Source: Pseudomonadota bacterium | GTDB lineage: Bacteria > Pseudomonadota > Gammaproteobacteria > Pseudomonadales > Halieaceae | Assembly: GCA_030591305.1 (NCBI GenBank) | Contig: JAUVBI010000145.1 | Span: 1-7,977, forward strand | Direction of reading: 5' to 3' | DNA length: 7,977 nt | Part shown: one piece after another, positions 6,229 through 7,977 of the stretch | Layout: each line of letters starts with the position of its first letter | How positions within the stretch are numbered: position 1 is the stretch's first letter | Translations under genes and position numbers: made by a program | Notes under the pieces: model-generated | Databases searched by the model: none | What the model saw: only the letters and a program-made list of their open reading frames with translations | Told to the model about the DNA's origin: nothing

Positions 6229-7944
6229 ATGTCTAAACGCAAGGAAACAATGATGACACAAGCTAACACCGCTGGGATCCAACACTATCCTGTCGCTGAA
6301 AAAATCATGGCATACACCCATGTGGTGGAAAACCAACCCCCGATACTGGAGAATTATAACCCGTACAGCCAGGACCTGGCCCTTGTGGAGGCTGTTCACC
6401 GTGAAGGCGCGTCGTGGGCACAAGCCAGACTGGCCAAATTTGGAACGACAGCCGGGTCAAAAGAAAAAATTGACTGGGGCATTCAGGCGAATGTAAACAA
6501 ACCCACGTTTTGCTCCCATGACAAATACGGGCAGCGAGTCGATGAGGTTACTTTTCATCCTACCTATCATCAACTGATGAGTGATTCAAAAGTACAGGAA
6601 TTGCATTCACTGCCATGGATTGAGAGCAAATCCGGTGCGAATGTGGTCCGTGCGGCGCTGTACTATCTACAGGCGCAGGTGGAATTGGGTCACCTGTGCC
6701 CTATCACCATGACACACGCCTGTATTCCCACGTTGAGAAAGCAGCCCGATATCGCGCAACAGTGGCAAGAGAAAATTCTTAACCCTGTTTACGACCCGCG
6801 CAACATCCCTCATATGGAAAAGCAAGGGCTAACCGTCGGCATGGCGATGACGGAAAAACAGGGTGGCAGCGATGTGCGCACCAACTCCACCAAAGCCTAC
6901 CCTATTGGCTCTGCCGGACCAGGTGAAGCCTATGAGTTGGTGGGGCACAAATATTTTGTGTCCGCGCCAATGAGCGATGGGTTTCTAATGTTGGCTCAAA
7001 CAGCAGGTGGCATTAGCTGTTTCCTGGTTCCTCGCTGGCGACCGGATGGCAGCAAAAACCCGCTGCAGTTAAACCAGCTGAAAGACAAAATGGGCAATAT
7101 ATCCAACGCCTCCAGTGAAACTGAATTAAGGGGTGCCTTTGGCTGGCTTATTGGTGAAGAGGGCAGGGGTATCGCCAACATATTGGAAATGGTTGCCCTC
7201 ACTCGCTTTGATTGCATGATTGGTTCTGCGGGTATCATGCGCCAGGCCGTCACACAAATCATGCACCATTGTCATTATCGCTCGGCATTTGGAAAGAATC
7301 TCAGCGACCAGCCGCTTATGCAGAACGTGTTAGCGGATTTGGCACTGGAATCCGAGGCAGCGTTGGCCTTGAGTATGAGAATTGCGCGTGCCCAGGATAA
7401 TGCAGGCAGTGATACAGCAGAAGCCATGTTGGTTCGCCTGGGTACAGCCGTAGGAAAATACTGGATATGCAAGCGAACGCCGGCTCATGCCTATGAGGCG
7501 ATGGAGTGCATAGGCGGCAGCGCGGTGATGGAAAATTCCATGATGCCCCGCCTGTATCGCGAGGCCCCGATTAATACGATTTGGGAAGGCAGCGGCAATG
7601 TACAGTGTCTTGATGTGTTGCGAGCCATCCGCAAAGAACCTGAGACCTTGCAGGCTATATTGGGTGAGATCGGGAAGGCAAAAGGTGAGCACCCCTTGCT
7701 GGACCGCGCCATTAAACAGTTGCCTGACATGTTCCGCGATACTGATACAGTTGAATATCGAGCCAGGCAAATTACTGAGAAACTGGCTCTGGGTTTACAA
7801 GCGTCTATATTGGTTCAGAATGGCAACGCACTGATTAGCGATAGCTTCATACAAGCGCGCCTGGGTGATGGCAGTGGCCATGTATATGGCATATTACCCA
7901 CGGGGATTGATTGCAAGGCCATTATTGAAAGGTCAAATTTGTAA
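6229..7944 (+). CDS. aidB: AidB-like acyl-CoA dehydrogenase-fold protein (alkylation response, DNA binding)
   Basis: AidB is a FAD-containing member of the acyl-CoA dehydrogenase superfamily that binds DNA and limits damage by some alkylating agents; its catalytic activity is unresolved. Matches to E. coli AidB run the full length: EAVHREGASW near the N-terminus, ANVNKP, FHPTYHQLM, LGHLCPITMTHA, the flavin-site block GMAMTEKQGGSDV (about 204-216), QTAGGISCFLVPR, LKDKMGNISNASSE (284-297), LTRFDC, and PRLYREAPINTIWEGSGN ending near 457. In IWEGSGN the Glu453 corresponds to the catalytic-base position of MCAD-type enzymes. The C-terminal helical domain, the DNA-binding part in E. coli AidB, is present but diverges most. 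The frame is open to a TTG at 6166; I chose ATG 6229 (571 residues). ATG 6253 (563 residues) is also good, having AAGGA at 6241-6245. Either way the N-terminus is about 20 residues longer than in E. coli (541). The gene is divergent from the DUF5665 gene. Confidence 0.92.
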   Translation: MSKRKETMMTQANTAGIQHYPVAEKIMAYTHVVENQPPILENYNPYSQDLALVEAVHREGASWAQARLAKFGTTAGSKEKIDWGIQANVNKPTFCSHDKYGQRVDEVTFHPTYHQLMSDSKVQELHSLPWIESKSGANVVRAALYYLQAQVELGHLCPITMTHACIPTLRKQPDIAQQWQEKILNPVYDPRNIPHMEKQGLTVGMAMTEKQGGSDVRTNSTKAYPIGSAGPGEAYELVGHKYFVSAPMSDGFLMLAQTAGGISCFLVPRWRPDGSKNPLQLNQLKDKMGNISNASSETELRGAFGWLIGEEGRGIANILEMVALTRFDCMIGSAGIMRQAVTQIMHHCHYRSAFGKNLSDQPLMQNVLADLALESEAALALSMRIARAQDNAGSDTAEAMLVRLGTAVGKYWICKRTPAHAYEAMECIGGSAVMENSMMPRLYREAPINTIWEGSGNVQCLDVLRAIRKEPETLQAILGEIGKAKGEHPLLDRAIKQLPDMFRDTDTVEYRARQITEKLALGLQASILVQNGNALISDSFIQARLGDGSGHVYGILPTGIDCKAIIERSNL

Positions 7945-7977
7945 AAATTGGTGTTTGCTTGTGCGTCAGTTCTGCTA

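Overview
The window reads as a chromosomal stretch of a moderately GC-rich gammaproteobacterium. Evidence for this is the UspE-like tandem Usp protein, an AidB closely resembling the enterobacterial protein, NnrS, a DUF5665 membrane protein, and an RND pump of a type common in marine gammaproteobacteria. The assignment is inference from protein similarity; no rRNA or lineage-specific marker is present. I see no insertion sequence, CRISPR array, tRNA or phage gene.

Layout. (1) Bases 1-2520 hold the C-terminal four fifths of an RND-family inner-membrane exporter, cut at its 5' end by the window edge. (2) After a 78-bp gap, thpR (2599-3129) encodes a 2H-phosphoesterase (RNA 2',3'-cyclic phosphodiesterase). 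(3) A 154-bp gap leads to a UspE-like tandem universal stress protein (3284-4099). A short gap filled by a CCA-based trinucleotide repeat then leads to nnrS (4172-5374), probably in one transcript. (4) Bases 5375-5514 hold a near-perfect FNR/ANR/DNR-type site placed exactly 41.5 bp upstream of the start predicted by a good -10 box, then a 40-bp tandem duplication, then an unlisted 47-codon gene (5515-5658) with an N-terminal CCGGC cysteine cluster and a lysine/glutamine-rich tail. (5) A DUF5665 membrane protein lies on the minus strand (5797-6144), convergent with the small gene. (6) Divergent from it is aidB (about 6229-7944), an acyl-CoA-dehydrogenase-fold DNA-protection protein.

How the genes may work together. 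NnrS (nitric-oxide resistance), the UspE-like protein (beside fnr in E. coli), the FNR-type promoter and AidB (induced by alkylation and by anaerobiosis in E. coli) all point to low-oxygen or nitrosative stress. That the segment from about 3284 to 7944 is a small stress-adaptation neighbourhood is inference. The strongest under-described item is the small cysteine-cluster gene behind its own class II FNR-type promoter with the duplicated leader.
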